From Rhizobium grahamii CCGE 502 (GTDB lineage: Bacteria > Pseudomonadota > Alphaproteobacteria > Rhizobiales > Rhizobiaceae): a stretch of DNA of 64,000 nucleotides. A model generated the notes under the pieces. It was not told the DNA's origin and did not search any database. It saw nothing but the letters and a program-made list of their open reading frames with translations. Position numbers and translations under genes: made by a program. Shown one piece after another: positions 38,780-48,023 of this stretch (the first letter of the stretch is position 1; the number at the start of each line of letters is the position of its first letter). The stretch is from contig NZ_AEYE02000031.1 of the NCBI RefSeq assembly GCF_000298315.2, forward strand, positions 186,001-250,000. The letters run 5' to 3'.

Positions 38780-38982
38780 AAAACTCCCCCGCGATAGAAT
38801 CGACTGACGCAACCTTAAACGAGCCGACCTCAAACGCCAGTATCCTTGGGCCGGCAACGGCATTTACTGATGGATTCGATATGGGGAGTCTGCTGGCTAT
38901 TCACAACGGGGCTGCTTTGGCCTAGAAGACCCGCAGGAAATACCGGTCGCAGCCCACCCGGTCAAAACAAGGGATCCTCATC

Positions 38983-39693
38983 ATGAAGACTATCGTCATC
39001 TGCTCCGGCGGATTGGACTCCATTTCGCTCGCCCATAGGGTCGCAGCGGAGCATCAGCTTATCGGCCTGCTTTCCTTCGACTACGGACAGCGCCACCGCA
39101 AGGAACTGGACTTCGCCACGGCTTGCGCCAAGCGGCTCGGCGTACCGCATCAGATCATCGATATCCGGACCATCGGTCGGCACCTGACGGGATCGGCGTT
39201 GACCGACGACGTCGACGTGCCAGACGGGCACTATGCCGAGGAGACGATGAAGACGACCGTGGTGCCGAACCGCAACGCCATCATGCTGGCGATCGCCTTC
39301 GGCCTCGCGGCGGCCCAGAAGGCTGATGCCGTCGCGGTTGCCGTGCATGGCGGCGACCATTTCATCTATCCGGATTGCCGCCCGGGCTTCATCGATGCCT
39401 TCCAGGAGATGCAGAACCAGGCGCTCGACGGCTATGCCAGCGTCTCGCTGTTTGCTCCTTATGTCACCGTCTCCAAGGCCGATATCGTCACCGATGGCGC
39501 GAAATACGGAACGCCTTTTGCCGAGACGTGGTCCTGCTACAAGGGCGGCACGCGCCATTGCGGCCGCTGCGGCACCTGCGTCGAGCGGCGCGAGGCCTTT
39601 CATCTGGCCGGGGTCGCCGATCCGACGGAATACGAGGACCCGGATTTCTGGAAGGCGGCAACGTCAGGCTACGCGGCAAGGGAGGTGAAGTGA
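38983..39693 (+). CDS. queC: 7-cyano-7-deazaguanine synthase
   Basis: A 236-residue ATP-dependent enzyme turning 7-carboxy-7-deazaguanine into preQ0 for tRNA queuosine. The PP-loop reads CSGGLDSISLAH (residues 6-17). The C-terminal zinc site is CYKGGTRHCGRCGTCVERREAF (about 186-207). AAGGGATCC precedes the ATG. First gene of the queCDE operon; its TGA shares a base with the queD ATG. A preQ1 riboswitch was sought upstream but not found. Confidence 0.95.
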   Translation: MKTIVICSGGLDSISLAHRVAAEHQLIGLLSFDYGQRHRKELDFATACAKRLGVPHQIIDIRTIGRHLTGSALTDDVDVPDGHYAEETMKTTVVPNRNAIMLAIAFGLAAAQKADAVAVAVHGGDHFIYPDCRPGFIDAFQEMQNQALDGYASVSLFAPYVTVSKADIVTDGAKYGTPFAETWSCYKGGTRHCGRCGTCVERREAFHLAGVADPTEYEDPDFWKAATSGYAAREVK

Positions 39694-40049
39694 TGTTTCG
39701 CATCACCAAGGAGTTCCATTTCTCCGCATCCCATCAGCTGACGCATCTGCCTGCCGATCACCAGTGCGCCAGGCTGCATGGGCACAACTACATCGTCGTG
39801 GTCGAGCTGGCTGCTGCCGAACTCGATGAGAACGGCTTCGTTCGCGACTATCACGAGCTTTCGCCGCTGAAGCGCTACATCGACGAGCGCTTCGACCATC
39901 GGCATCTGAACGAGGTGTTCGGTCATGATCGTGTGACGTCGGAATATCTCGCCAGGCACTTCTACGACTGGTGCAAGGAGCGGCTGCCGGAGACGTCTGC
40001 CGTGCGTGTCAGCGAGACGCCGAAGACCTGGGCGGAATACCGGCCATGA
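39693..40049 (+). CDS. queD: 6-carboxytetrahydropterin synthase
   Basis: A 118-residue enzyme of the PTPS fold that makes 6-carboxy-5,6,7,8-tetrahydropterin from dihydroneopterin triphosphate. Zinc ligands are the His residues in HFSASHQL and ARLHGHNY (about residues 14, 29, 31), and the catalytic Cys is in HQCARLHG (C27-like position). FDHRHLNE gives the Asp-His pair. GGAGGTGAAG in the end of queC is the ribosome site. The stop overlaps the next start by four bases. Confidence 0.95.
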   Translation: MFRITKEFHFSASHQLTHLPADHQCARLHGHNYIVVVELAAAELDENGFVRDYHELSPLKRYIDERFDHRHLNEVFGHDRVTSEYLARHFYDWCKERLPETSAVRVSETPKTWAEYRP

Positions 40050-40783
40050 GCGGGGCTCGCCAGGCGCAGATCCGCGTCAGCGAGATCTTCGGGCCGACGA
40101 TCCAGGGGGAGGGCGTGCTGATCGGCCTGCCGACCGTCTTCGTCCGCACCGGCGGCTGCGATTACCGCTGTTCGTGGTGCGACAGCCTGCATGCTGTCGA
40201 TAGCGAGTATCGCGATCAATGGCTGCCGATGACTGTTGATGGCATATGGGCTGATGTGACACGGCTCTCCCGCGGCAAGCCGCTGATGGTCTCGCTTTCG
40301 GGTGGCAACCCGGCGATCCAGCCGCTTGGCGGTCTCATCGCGCATGGACATGCGCAAGGCTACAAGTTCGCGCTGGAGACGCAGGGCAGCGTCACCAAGG
40401 AATGGTTTGCCGATCTTGACGTGCTGGTGCTGAGCCCGAAGCCGCCGTCGAGCGGTATGGCGACGGATTGGGACGCCTTCGAGGACTGTCTTCGCTTGGC
40501 GGGTAACGGGCCTGCGATCGCGCTGAAGATCGTCGTTTTCGACGATCGCGACTATGCCTATGCGCGAGAGGCGTCGGCGCGTTATCCGGATCTCTCCGTC
40601 TATCTGCAGCCGGGGAACCATACGCCACCACCGCCGGATGACGACGACGCGCGCGTCGACATCGACGGCATCATGGACAGGATGCTGTGGCTGGTCGACA
40701 AGGTGACCGAGGACCGGTGGTTCGAGGCTCGCGTGCTGCCCCAGCTGCACGTGCTGCTGTGGGGCAACAAGCGCGGCGTCTAA
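40046..40783 (+). CDS. queE: 7-carboxy-7-deazaguanine synthase (radical SAM)
   Basis: A 245-residue enzyme that rearranges carboxytetrahydropterin to CDG. The radical SAM cluster is CDYRCSWCD (C-x3-C-x2-C, about residues 38-45), after the family motif [16 protein letters not shown]. The ATG overlaps the queD stop (ATGA). With queC and queD it makes preQ0. The order C-D-E is a single translationally coupled operon, ending head-to-head with hemH (stops four bases apart). Confidence 0.95.
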   Translation: MSGARQAQIRVSEIFGPTIQGEGVLIGLPTVFVRTGGCDYRCSWCDSLHAVDSEYRDQWLPMTVDGIWADVTRLSRGKPLMVSLSGGNPAIQPLGGLIAHGHAQGYKFALETQGSVTKEWFADLDVLVLSPKPPSSGMATDWDAFEDCLRLAGNGPAIALKIVVFDDRDYAYAREASARYPDLSVYLQPGNHTPPPPDDDDARVDIDGIMDRMLWLVDKVTEDRWFEARVLPQLHVLLWGNKRGV

Positions 40784-40786
40784 CTC

Positions 40787-41824
40787 TTAGACCCAACCGA
40801 GCAGTTCGCGGCGGACGACCTTTTCTAGCACCCGCATGCCGTCCTCGCTGTCGTTGAGGCATGGGATGTGGGCGAACTTCTCGCCGCCATTCTCGTGGAA
40901 GGAATGGGCGGCCTGCTCGGCGATTTCTTCGAGCGTTTCCAGACAGTCGGAGACGAAACCGGGGTTGAGGACGGCGATCTTCTTGACGCCGTCCTGCGCC
41001 AGCTTCTCGACGCTCTTGTCGGTGTAGGGCTGCAGCCACTCTTCCGGCCCAAAGCGGGACTGGAAGGTCACCATGAACCTGTCTTCGGGTAGTCCCAGCC
41101 GTTCGCGCAACAGGCGACCGGTCTTCTGGCACTGGCAATAGTAGGGATCGCCCTTCTGGAAGTAGGACATCGGGATGCCGTGGAAGGAGGCGATGATTTT
41201 TTCCGGTTCCCAGTCGAGCGTCGCCAGATGCCTGGTGACCGAGTTCGCCAGCGCCTCGATGTAGGCGTCGTCGTCGTGATAGTCGGGAACGGTGCGCAGC
41301 GCCGGCTGCCAGCGCATCTTGAGGAGATGCTGGAAGGCCTTGTCATTGACAGTTGCCGTCGTTGCCGCAGCGTATTGCGGGTAGAGAGGAAACAGCACGA
41401 TTCTGTCGCAGCCGTCGTCCTTCAGCGCCTGGATGCGCGACGCGATCGACGGGGTGCCGTAGCGCATCGCCCAGTCTACCTTGACGTTGGGCAGGTCCTT
41501 GAGACGATCGGCCATCAGCTCGGCCTGGCTGCGGGTATAGGTACGCAGGTAGCTTTCGTTCTTGTCCTTGTTCCAGATCAGCTCGTAGGCCTTGCCTACC
41601 TTGCCGGGGCGGGTGTTGAGGACGATGCCGAAGAGGATCGGGTACCATTTCCAGGGCGACCATTCGATGACGCGCTTGTCGGTCAGGAACTCCCGGAGGT
41701 AACGGCGCATCGAGGTGTAGTCGGTGCCATCGGGCGTGCCGAGATTGACGAGCAGGACGCCCACCTTGCCTGATTTCACGGGCGGGTGATCCGCCGGGCG
41801 GCGTGCAGTATCAACGGTCGTCAT
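40787..41824 (-). CDS. hemH: Ferrochelatase
   Basis: A 345-residue enzyme inserting iron into protoporphyrin IX to give haem. Visible motifs: VGVLLVNLGTPDGT (about 23), VDWAMRYGTPSI (about 120), the catalytic His in ASFHGIPMSYFQKGDPYYCQCQKT (about 206) and NPGFVSDCLETLEEIAEQA (about 284). The final segment is typical of alphaproteobacterial enzymes. The start at MTTVDTARR is chosen over an ATG at 41893, which adds unrelated residues; its ribosome site is weak. Confidence 0.95.
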   Translation of the reverse strand: MTTVDTARRPADHPPVKSGKVGVLLVNLGTPDGTDYTSMRRYLREFLTDKRVIEWSPWKWYPILFGIVLNTRPGKVGKAYELIWNKDKNESYLRTYTRSQAELMADRLKDLPNVKVDWAMRYGTPSIASRIQALKDDGCDRIVLFPLYPQYAAATTATVNDKAFQHLLKMRWQPALRTVPDYHDDDAYIEALANSVTRHLATLDWEPEKIIASFHGIPMSYFQKGDPYYCQCQKTGRLLRERLGLPEDRFMVTFQSRFGPEEWLQPYTDKSVEKLAQDGVKKIAVLNPGFVSDCLETLEEIAEQAAHSFHENGGEKFAHIPCLNDSEDGMRVLEKVVRRELLGWV

Positions 41825-41891
41825 GTGAGCCCCGGTATCTTGTCTGCCCGGCTCATACGCAGCCGGGTCACGATGGTTCACCCTATAGAAC

Positions 41892-41923
41892 AAAAGCCGG
41901 CTCGGGAAACCCCCGGACCGGCT
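41892..41923 (-). terminator. Probable terminator of the 5'-nucleotidase gene
   Basis: On the minus strand AGCCGG pairs with CCGGCT (41895-41923) with inner GGG/CCC pairing, followed by TTTG. It lies between the nucleotidase stop and hemH. Confidence 0.6.
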
Positions 41924-41945
41924 CGTCGTATCGAGACAAATCGTC

Positions 41946-43823
41946 TTACTTCGACGGAATCTGCAGTTCCTTGCCGATCGTCAGATGGCGCGGCGCCGGC
42001 TTGCCGTTGGCTTCGGAGATCTTCTGCCATAGCGCTCCCTCGCCGTAGAATTGCTTGGCGAGATCCCAGAGCGTGTCGCCGGCCGCGATCACGTGGTTGG
42101 TCGGAGTGTTGGGAGCAAGTGCTGCCGGAGCTTCAGCGGTGGGCGCGGCCGGCGCGGCCGGGGCTGCCGGAGAGGCGTGCGCGGGTTCCGTTGTGGCCGG
42201 CGCGTCGGTGCCGGAGGCTGCGACCTCGGTTACACGCCCGTCGGTGTAGGGCTTGTAGGGCGAGTGCGCTGCCAGGTATTCGGCCGCCACGTCGGCAAGG
42301 TCGGGTCCGAAGTCGTAGGCGTTCTTGCCCGCTGTCTCGAAGATGGAGTAGCCGTCGCCACCAGCGCGCATGAAGTTGTTGGTGACAACACCATAGGTCT
42401 TGGCGTCATCGAGCGCTACGAAGGCGTCGCCTTCCTTTGCTTCAACCGATACAAGGCGGCTGCCGGCGGGCTTCGACTTGTCGAAGCTGTATTTCAGGCC
42501 CGATACCTGCGGGAAGCGGCCGGCGCCTTGTTCGATCTGGCTGAGCCCGTTTTCCAGCGCCTTGCGGATGTCGGCGCCCGTCAGCTGGAAGGTCGCCAGC
42601 GTGTTCTGAAACGGCAGAACGGTGATGACTTCGCCCTGCGTGACGTCGCCGGCATCAATGGATGCGCGCAGGCCGCCGCCGTTCTGGATCGCGATCGTCA
42701 TGCCCTGGTTCTTGCCGCGGTCGAGCATGGCGTCGGCCACGAGGTTGCCCATCGAGCACTCCTCAACGCGGCAGACAGTGCGGTCGCCCTGGATCGGGGC
42801 TTCGCTGGAGCCGATGACCTTCTTGCGCAGTTCCTCGATCGGCTTGGCGAGTTCCGCGATCCGCGCGGTGAGCGTCGGATCGGGAGTGAAGGAAGAGTCG
42901 ATCAGGATCGGGTCGCCCTTGGCGTCCTTGACGACGCCGTTGTCATCGAAGGTGACGACCAGGTCGCCGAGATATTTGCTGTAGGACGCGGCCTGCACCA
43001 CCGGCACCTTGTAGCCGCCGGGATTGTCGACCAGCGTCGGGTAGGGGCCTTCTGCCTTCGGGTCGGTATTGGACAGCAGGCTGTGCGAATGGCCACCGAC
43101 GACGACATCGACATCGGGGATCTTGGCGATGGCTGCGAGGTCGCGCGGATAGCCGACATGGGTCAACGCGATGATCTTGTTGACGCCCTGCTTCTTCAGG
43201 TCTTCGACAGCCGCCGTGATGGTCTGCACGTCGTCGGCGATCATCACCTTCGGGCCGGGCGAGGAAAGTTCTTCGGTGTCGTTGGTCACTGCGCCGACGA
43301 TGCCGATCTTCTGGCCGCCGACATCGAGCACCAGCGAGGGCTTGATGCGGTCGCCGAGCTTGGAACCGTCGCCAGCCAGCACGTTGGCTGAAATGACAGG
43401 GAATTTCACCTTGTCGAGAAAGGTTGCCAAACCATCCTCGCTGTCGTCGAACTCGTGGTTGCCGACGGTCATCACGTCGAACTTCATGTCGTTCAGCACT
43501 TCGGCCTCGGCGGCACCCTTGTAGGTCGTGTAGAAAAGCGAGCCCTGGAAATTGTCGCCAGCGTTCAGCAGCAGCACGTTCTTGCCATCAAGGGCGTTGC
43601 GGCGCTGGTCGATAGCAGTCTTCAGGCGGGCGGCACCGCCGAAGCATTCCTTCTTGCCTTCTTCCTCGGCGGAGCAGGTGGAATCGAACTTGTTGATCGA
43701 CTCGATGCGCGAATGGAAATCGTTGATGTGAAGAATATTGAGTTCGTAATCGGCAAAAGCGGCGCTGCTTGACAGCGCCAGCATCGACGCGGTCAGCAGA
43801 CCGAATTGAAATGATTTCGTCAT
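41946..43823 (-). CDS. Periplasmic 5'-nucleotidase (UshA family) with C-terminal LysM
   Basis: A 625-residue exported enzyme. Signal peptide residues 1-24 (cut after AFA). Metallophosphatase domain about 26-330: LHINDFHSR, AGDNFQGSLF, TVGNHEFDDS, LTHVGYPRD and VVGGHSHSLL supply the two-metal site. The 5'-nucleotidase C-domain covers about 345-525 (NGGGLRASIDAGDVT, NNFMRAGGDGY). A Pro/Ala linker leads to a LysM domain (about 573-625; HVIAAGDTLWDLAKQFYGEGALWQKISEAN) that should bind peptidoglycan. UshA proteins themselves lack LysM. AGGAGAG precedes the ATG. Confidence 0.92.
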   Translation of the reverse strand: MTKSFQFGLLTASMLALSSSAAFADYELNILHINDFHSRIESINKFDSTCSAEEEGKKECFGGAARLKTAIDQRRNALDGKNVLLLNAGDNFQGSLFYTTYKGAAEAEVLNDMKFDVMTVGNHEFDDSEDGLATFLDKVKFPVISANVLAGDGSKLGDRIKPSLVLDVGGQKIGIVGAVTNDTEELSSPGPKVMIADDVQTITAAVEDLKKQGVNKIIALTHVGYPRDLAAIAKIPDVDVVVGGHSHSLLSNTDPKAEGPYPTLVDNPGGYKVPVVQAASYSKYLGDLVVTFDDNGVVKDAKGDPILIDSSFTPDPTLTARIAELAKPIEELRKKVIGSSEAPIQGDRTVCRVEECSMGNLVADAMLDRGKNQGMTIAIQNGGGLRASIDAGDVTQGEVITVLPFQNTLATFQLTGADIRKALENGLSQIEQGAGRFPQVSGLKYSFDKSKPAGSRLVSVEAKEGDAFVALDDAKTYGVVTNNFMRAGGDGYSIFETAGKNAYDFGPDLADVAAEYLAAHSPYKPYTDGRVTEVAASGTDAPATTEPAHASPAAPAAPAAPTAEAPAALAPNTPTNHVIAAGDTLWDLAKQFYGEGALWQKISEANGKPAPRHLTIGKELQIPSK

Positions 43824-44202
43824 CCTGCTCTCCTGATTTTTGGGGCGAAGCCTTTGACCCCTGTGCTCCGCCGTCCCTGCACGATCGATGTTTCCATCAA
43901 GCCCTTAACGGCGGCAAGAGAAAAAGCTGTGACAGGCCCGGCGCATTCCAAGGGCGGTAAACGAAAAACCTCGCGAGAGGCTGCTTTCTTTTTTTGAACG
44001 ACGAAAATCCGCTCAGGCTGCGAAAGCAGTCATCCTCTGAAACGGGCTTGCTGAGAATTTGAGGACGGCCAGCGTGATCTCGCGGCAGCAACGTGACGTC
44101 AATCGGTCGCCCGACCCCGTTCTATAAATAACGGCAGTCGCGTCCTCGGGCCTTTTGGCAGACCAGACCCATTTAGTCCAACGCAAATCGAACTTTACAG
44201 CG
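43824..44202. other. Intergenic stretch with minus-strand hairpin terminator
   Basis: No gene was seen between the nucleotidase and omp10, both on the minus strand. On the minus strand CCTC-TCGC-GAGG followed by TTTTT lies at 43980-43964, some 220 bases past the omp10 stop. It may end a long omp10 transcript or a separate small RNA. No clear promoter was found. Confidence 0.45.
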
Positions 44203-44571
44203 CTACATGCGGCGCGTGAGCGTGAATTGCGCCCCGGCATCCGAGGTGCAGTTGAGCTGGCTCTGGGTCACCAGCGCGCAATTGACCTTGGACTGTGTCT
44301 TGCGCACCAGCGACGTCATGCTGATTTCGACCAGTGACGGAGAGGTGTTCACATAGGTGCCCGATGCCAGAAGCTGATTGCTGTCGGTGGTGCGGGTGGT
44401 GAAGGTGCCGGCCTGGAAGGTGGAGATGATGCCATTCGGATCAGCCCATGAGCCTTCAACACCTGTCTGAACCGGGCTCGCGGCAACCGGTATCGGGCGT
44501 GGCGACGACGTATTGCAAGCAGTCAGGGCTGCAGCTGCGCCGAGAAGGACAAGGAGGGTTCTGATTTTCAT
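44203..44571 (-). CDS. omp10: Omp10-like outer-membrane lipoprotein
   Basis: A 122-residue lipoprotein. Residues 1-18 form a lipoprotein signal with lipobox LTAC; the Cys is acylated after cleavage. The mature part GVEGSWADPNGIISTFQ, TTDSNQLLASGTYV, SLVEISMTSLVRKTQSKVNCALV and LNCTSDAGAQFTLTRR closely follows Brucella Omp10, a conserved surface lipoprotein of Rhizobiales. GGGAGAAG precedes the ATG at 44571. Monocistronic by position. Function in the family is structural and poorly defined. Confidence 0.88.
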   Translation of the reverse strand: MKIRTLLVLLGAAAALTACNTSSPRPIPVAASPVQTGVEGSWADPNGIISTFQAGTFTTRTTDSNQLLASGTYVNTSPSLVEISMTSLVRKTQSKVNCALVTQSQLNCTSDAGAQFTLTRRM

Positions 44572-44690
44572 GAGCTTCTCCCGGGGATTCGGAACGAGAA
44601 CTATCCGTTTGGTTGTGAGACACATGGCGCGGGCCAACCTTGAAGGCAAGACTTCAAGGTCGTGCAACGGCATTTATACAGCAGGCGTTA

Positions 44691-44716
44691 CAAAAATGCC
44701 CGCCTTTCGGCGGGCA
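44691..44716 (-). terminator. Terminator of homospermidine synthase gene
   Basis: On the minus strand GCCCGCC (44715-44709) pairs with GGCGGGC (44704-44698) over GAAA, followed by ATTTTTG. It lies just after the stop at 44742. Confidence 0.9.
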
Positions 44717-44741
44717 TCTTCGAATGCGGGTTCGGCTGAGA

Positions 44742-46193
44742 TCAGCGAACGAGAATGTTCTTGAACTGCCAGGGATCCTTGGTGTCGATGTCTTCCGGGA
44801 AGAGTCCCGGGCGACCTTCCAGCGGCGTCCAGTCGGTGTAGTGTCCTTCGACCGGGCCGAGGTACTGGCTCTGCACCTCGAGGCAGCGCCTGTAGTCGAC
44901 TTCGTCGGCTTCGACGATTCCGGCATCAGGGTTTTCGAGTGCCCAGACCATCCCGGCGAGAACGGCGGAGGTTACCTGCATGCCGGTCGCATTCTGGTAA
45001 GGCGCGATGCGGCGGGTTTCTTCCAGCGACAGGCGCGAACCGTACCAGTAGGCGTTCTTCTCGTGGCCGTAGAGCAGGACGCCGAGTTCGTCGATGCCGT
45101 CCTCCAGCTCGTCCTCGTCGAGAACGTGGTGAACCGGCTGCGGGTTGCCGCCGTTGCCGAACATCTCATGCATCGAGAGAACCGCGTCGTTTGCCGGATG
45201 ATAGGCGTAGTGGCAGGTCGGGCGGAACGTGACTTCGCCGTCCTTGTCGCGAACGGTGAAGAAGTCGGCGATCGAGATCGCCTCGTTGTGGGTGACGAGG
45301 AAGCCGTATTGCGGGCCGGGTGTCGGGCACCAGGTGCGGACGCGGGTGTTGGCGCCGGGCTGCTCGAGGTAGATCGCAGCCTTGCAGCCCTTCTTGTGCT
45401 TCTTGCCGTTCTTCGGCATCCAGTTTTCGTGAGTGCCCCAGCCGAGTTCGGCCGGCTGCAGACCTTCGGAGATGAAGCCTTCGACGGACCAGGTGTTCCA
45501 GAAGACGTTGAGCGGCTTTGGATGCTTGGTGCGCTGCGTATCGCGCTCGGCGATGTGGATGCCCTTGACGCCGACCTTCTTCATCAGCTTCGCCCAGCCT
45601 TCGCGGTCGTGCTGATCCGGTTCTTCGAACTTCAGGCCGATGTCGTTGGCGAGGTTGACGAGCGCCTGCTTGACGAACCACGAGACCATGCCCGGGTTTG
45701 CGCCGCAGGTGGAGACGGCCGTCGGGCCGCCGGGGTTCTTGGCCTTTTCCTTGCGAAGGGTTTCGCGCAGCGCATAGTTGGTGCGGTCGGCATTCTTCAT
45801 GCTCTTGTCGAAATAGAAGCCAAGCCAGGGCTCAATAACGGTGTCGATGTAGAGGGCGCCGAGCTTGCGGCAGAGCTTCATCAGGTCGACCGACCCGGTG
45901 TCGACGGAAAGATTGACGCAGAAGCCCTGGCCACCGCCTTCGGTCAGAAGCGGCTTCAGCAGTTCCTTGTAGTTGTCCTTGGTGACGTGAGCCTTGATGT
46001 GCTTCACGCCATGCTTTGCCATGATTTCGGTGTGATCTGCGTCGTCTCGCGGGTCGATGACAACCATCCGGCTCTTGTCGAATTTGAAGTGGCGCTCGAT
46101 CAGCGGCAGGGTGCCACGGCCGATGGAGCCAAAGCCGATCATCACGATCGGGCCGGTAATTTCGGCATATACCGGGTGGGTGTGTTCCGTCAT
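44742..46193 (-). CDS. hss: Homospermidine synthase
   Basis: A 483-residue NAD-dependent enzyme that joins putrescine units to make homospermidine, the main rhizobial polyamine. The Rossmann motif IVMIGFGSIGRGTLPLIE is at residues 16-33, followed by VVIDPRDDAD. Substrate-site stretches include VIEPWLGFY, CGANPGMVSWFVKQAL and FWNTWSVEGFISEG. Length fits the family (about 480). AGGAGAAAAG lies before the ATG. Monocistronic with its own terminator. Confidence 0.95.
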   Translation of the reverse strand: MTEHTHPVYAEITGPIVMIGFGSIGRGTLPLIERHFKFDKSRMVVIDPRDDADHTEIMAKHGVKHIKAHVTKDNYKELLKPLLTEGGGQGFCVNLSVDTGSVDLMKLCRKLGALYIDTVIEPWLGFYFDKSMKNADRTNYALRETLRKEKAKNPGGPTAVSTCGANPGMVSWFVKQALVNLANDIGLKFEEPDQHDREGWAKLMKKVGVKGIHIAERDTQRTKHPKPLNVFWNTWSVEGFISEGLQPAELGWGTHENWMPKNGKKHKKGCKAAIYLEQPGANTRVRTWCPTPGPQYGFLVTHNEAISIADFFTVRDKDGEVTFRPTCHYAYHPANDAVLSMHEMFGNGGNPQPVHHVLDEDELEDGIDELGVLLYGHEKNAYWYGSRLSLEETRRIAPYQNATGMQVTSAVLAGMVWALENPDAGIVEADEVDYRRCLEVQSQYLGPVEGHYTDWTPLEGRPGLFPEDIDTKDPWQFKNILVR

Positions 46194-46332
46194 TCTTTCT
46201 TTTCTCCTGTGGAAGGCGACGAAGGCGATAGCCTCTAAGAATTTATTTGAAAATGCGCAGATAATGCGAGATTACCGGCTCTAACCACAAAACCGCGTCA
46301 CAATAAAGAGTGTTGGTCCCGGAACGCAGATA

Positions 46333-47208
46333 TCAGACAGGCGAGAGGGCGTCCGCAAGCGCCCGGAGTTTGGCTGCAAGCTCGGCTTTTTGCAACGCCA
46401 GGCCTTTGTAGGCGGCCTGATGCTCGTCGAGACAATCGAGTTGTGCGGCGAAGCTTTCGGCGAGTTTGCCGGCGTCGGGGTGGTGAGCGATTGCCGCGAT
46501 CGGATCGACATAGATGCGGATCGTGAAAAGGATATCGCCCGATCGCGGCAGCTTGCGCAAGGTCTGGCGCTCGACGCGAGCGAAGCGATCGGCGAGCGTG
46601 AAAGACTCGGCTGACGGCGGGCGGCGGTGCTTGGAAACCGGCAGGAAGAGATCGTCCGTGATATTGACGGACCAGTTAAGTCGTTCCACCGGCTGCGAGA
46701 TCTGCAGGTTATCGAAGATGCGGGTGATGAGCGCCGCATTTCGAGTGCCTTCTCCAAAACCGGGTACGTCGGCATGGATCGCCTGCATCGGGCGACCGAA
46801 CTTCTCCTGCAGCGACCAGGAGGAGGGGAAGGCGACGAAGCCGGCGACGAGGTGCCAGCCATCTTCCTTGCGCCGCATGATGACAAGGTCGTCCTGCACC
46901 AGCAGGCCGGCGCGCAGGAGGGGCGGGGCGTTGGTGTCGGCGGCATTCGCCGTGTCGTCCGAAAGCCCGGGATGGCGCTCGGCAAGGTGAGCCCGCAAGA
47001 GATCGTACGTCTCTTGTTGTGTCCCTTCGGTTCCGCCCTCGGCCATGAAGATCTCATCGCGATGGGCTTCGAGCAGTCTTCGCTTTTCGCCGACATAGCG
47101 CCCCCAATCGCCGTCCGGTTCGATCCAGCGAGCGAGATCGAGCGGCATCAAGCCGATGGTGAACGGGCGGGCGGAACCATCATAGGGCGTGTAGATCGGA
47201 AGCGTCAT
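46333..47208 (-). CDS. DUF3445 haem-dependent oxidative N-demethylase family protein
   Basis: A 291-residue soluble protein. Family motifs seen: GLMPLDLARWIEPD (about 19), VGEKRRLLEAHRDEIF (about 39), VQDDLVIMRRKEDGWHLVAGFVAFPSSWSLQEKFGRPMQAIHADVPGF in pieces between about 102 and 152, and ERQTLRKLPRSGDILFTIRIYVDP (about 211-234). Characterised relatives bind haem and demethylate dimethylamine, but many members are of unknown substrate. It is the last gene of a three-gene minus-strand operon, nine bases after the DUF4440 gene. Confidence 0.82.
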   Translation of the reverse strand: MTLPIYTPYDGSARPFTIGLMPLDLARWIEPDGDWGRYVGEKRRLLEAHRDEIFMAEGGTEGTQQETYDLLRAHLAERHPGLSDDTANAADTNAPPLLRAGLLVQDDLVIMRRKEDGWHLVAGFVAFPSSWSLQEKFGRPMQAIHADVPGFGEGTRNAALITRIFDNLQISQPVERLNWSVNITDDLFLPVSKHRRPPSAESFTLADRFARVERQTLRKLPRSGDILFTIRIYVDPIAAIAHHPDAGKLAESFAAQLDCLDEHQAAYKGLALQKAELAAKLRALADALSPV

Positions 47209-47217
47209 GACCGCACT

Positions 47218-47586
47218 CTATCCGGTCAACGTCCCTTGATGGAAGACCATGCGCCACTGGCAATCGGCGTCATGCCGCCAGATGGAGCTGCGCAGTGACC
47301 TGACTTGCGGGCCGGTTGGAACGGTTCGTATCGCCCGGTAGGTGACGAGCGCCAGGTCGGGAGCAAGCAATTGCAGCTCGAAGTCCGTCAATGTGCGTGT
47401 CGTCCCATCCAGCGGCTCTGCGAGCAGGCCGGTGATGACATCCTGGTATCCATAGAGGCGGCCGGATGCGCCGATTTCCCTGAATTCGGGCGAGAGAAGA
47501 GACTCGAGCGCAGCTGCCGAGGTGCGGACATTCGGCTCAAACAGCCGTTGTTCCAGAGATCGAAGATGCTCGGTGAGGTCGCTCAT
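47218..47586 (-). CDS. DUF4440/SnoaL-like protein (NTF2 fold)
   Basis: A 122-residue soluble protein. LESLLSPEFREIGASGRLYGYQDVI (about 26-51) and the C-terminal SIWRHDADCQWRMVFHQGT are typical of DUF4440 proteins with the cone-shaped NTF2 fold, often binding small hydrophobic ligands. It lies 20 bases after the yciI-like gene and nine before the DUF3445 gene. No catalytic residues can be assigned. Confidence 0.8.
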   Translation of the reverse strand: MSDLTEHLRSLEQRLFEPNVRTSAAALESLLSPEFREIGASGRLYGYQDVITGLLAEPLDGTTRTLTDFELQLLAPDLALVTYRAIRTVPTGPQVRSLRSSIWRHDADCQWRMVFHQGTLTG

Positions 47587-47606
47587 GCCGTTCCTGTCGT
47601 GGTCGT

Positions 47607-47891
47607 TCAGCTCTTCAGGATATCCAGCCCTTGGGTCGTGGTTGTGATGGCGACCTCGGTGATCTCGTATTCGGCGATGCCGTGCACCGTGAACGGGTCT
47701 TCGGCGACATAGGCCTCGATTTCGGCACGCTGGCCGACCGCAAGGACGACGCCGCCGGTGCGCGGCACCTTGCGGCCGGAGGCGAGAAACCAGCCCCTTG
47801 CATAGCCTTCCCTGACCCAGGCCATATGCGGCTCCATGTGCTTATCGGCTTCCTCGTTCGGCTTCACGTAGGTCAGGGCGAGGATGAACAT
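47607..47891 (-). CDS. YciI-like protein
   Basis: A 94-residue protein of the YciI family, dimeric alpha-beta barrels with a conserved His-Asp pair. MFILALTYVKPNEEADKHMEPHMAWVREGY begins the fold in its expected way, and LASGRKVPRTGGVVLA, AEDPFTVHGIAEYEITEV complete it. The start at 47891 has GAAAGGAAATTCTG upstream; a longer in-frame ATG at 47984 is unlikely. It is first in the operon with the DUF4440 and DUF3445 genes and divergent from the GGDEF gene. Confidence 0.85.
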   Translation of the reverse strand: MFILALTYVKPNEEADKHMEPHMAWVREGYARGWFLASGRKVPRTGGVVLAVGQRAEIEAYVAEDPFTVHGIAEYEITEVAITTTTQGLDILKS

Positions 47892-48023
47892 CGCAGAATT
47901 TCCTTTCAGGGTGTTGCGTTCCGACGTATGTGGATATTCAATTGCTGAGGAGCCATCCATATTCTTTTTAGAATTCTGCTCCAAAGTGCGAACCGTTGAA
48001 GTCAGGACGCCCGGAACAATCGG

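Noticed and set aside
38864-38982. Possible preQ1 riboswitch ahead of queC
   Set aside because: The C-rich ACACCC and A-rich AAAAACTA elements of preQ1-I are absent, and no pseudoknot-like pairing was seen. Only a promoter region can be supported.
44640-46238. A 532-codon plus-strand frame antisense to homospermidine synthase
   Set aside because: It spans the terminator and the whole hss gene and has no recognisable domain; it is a codon-bias shadow.
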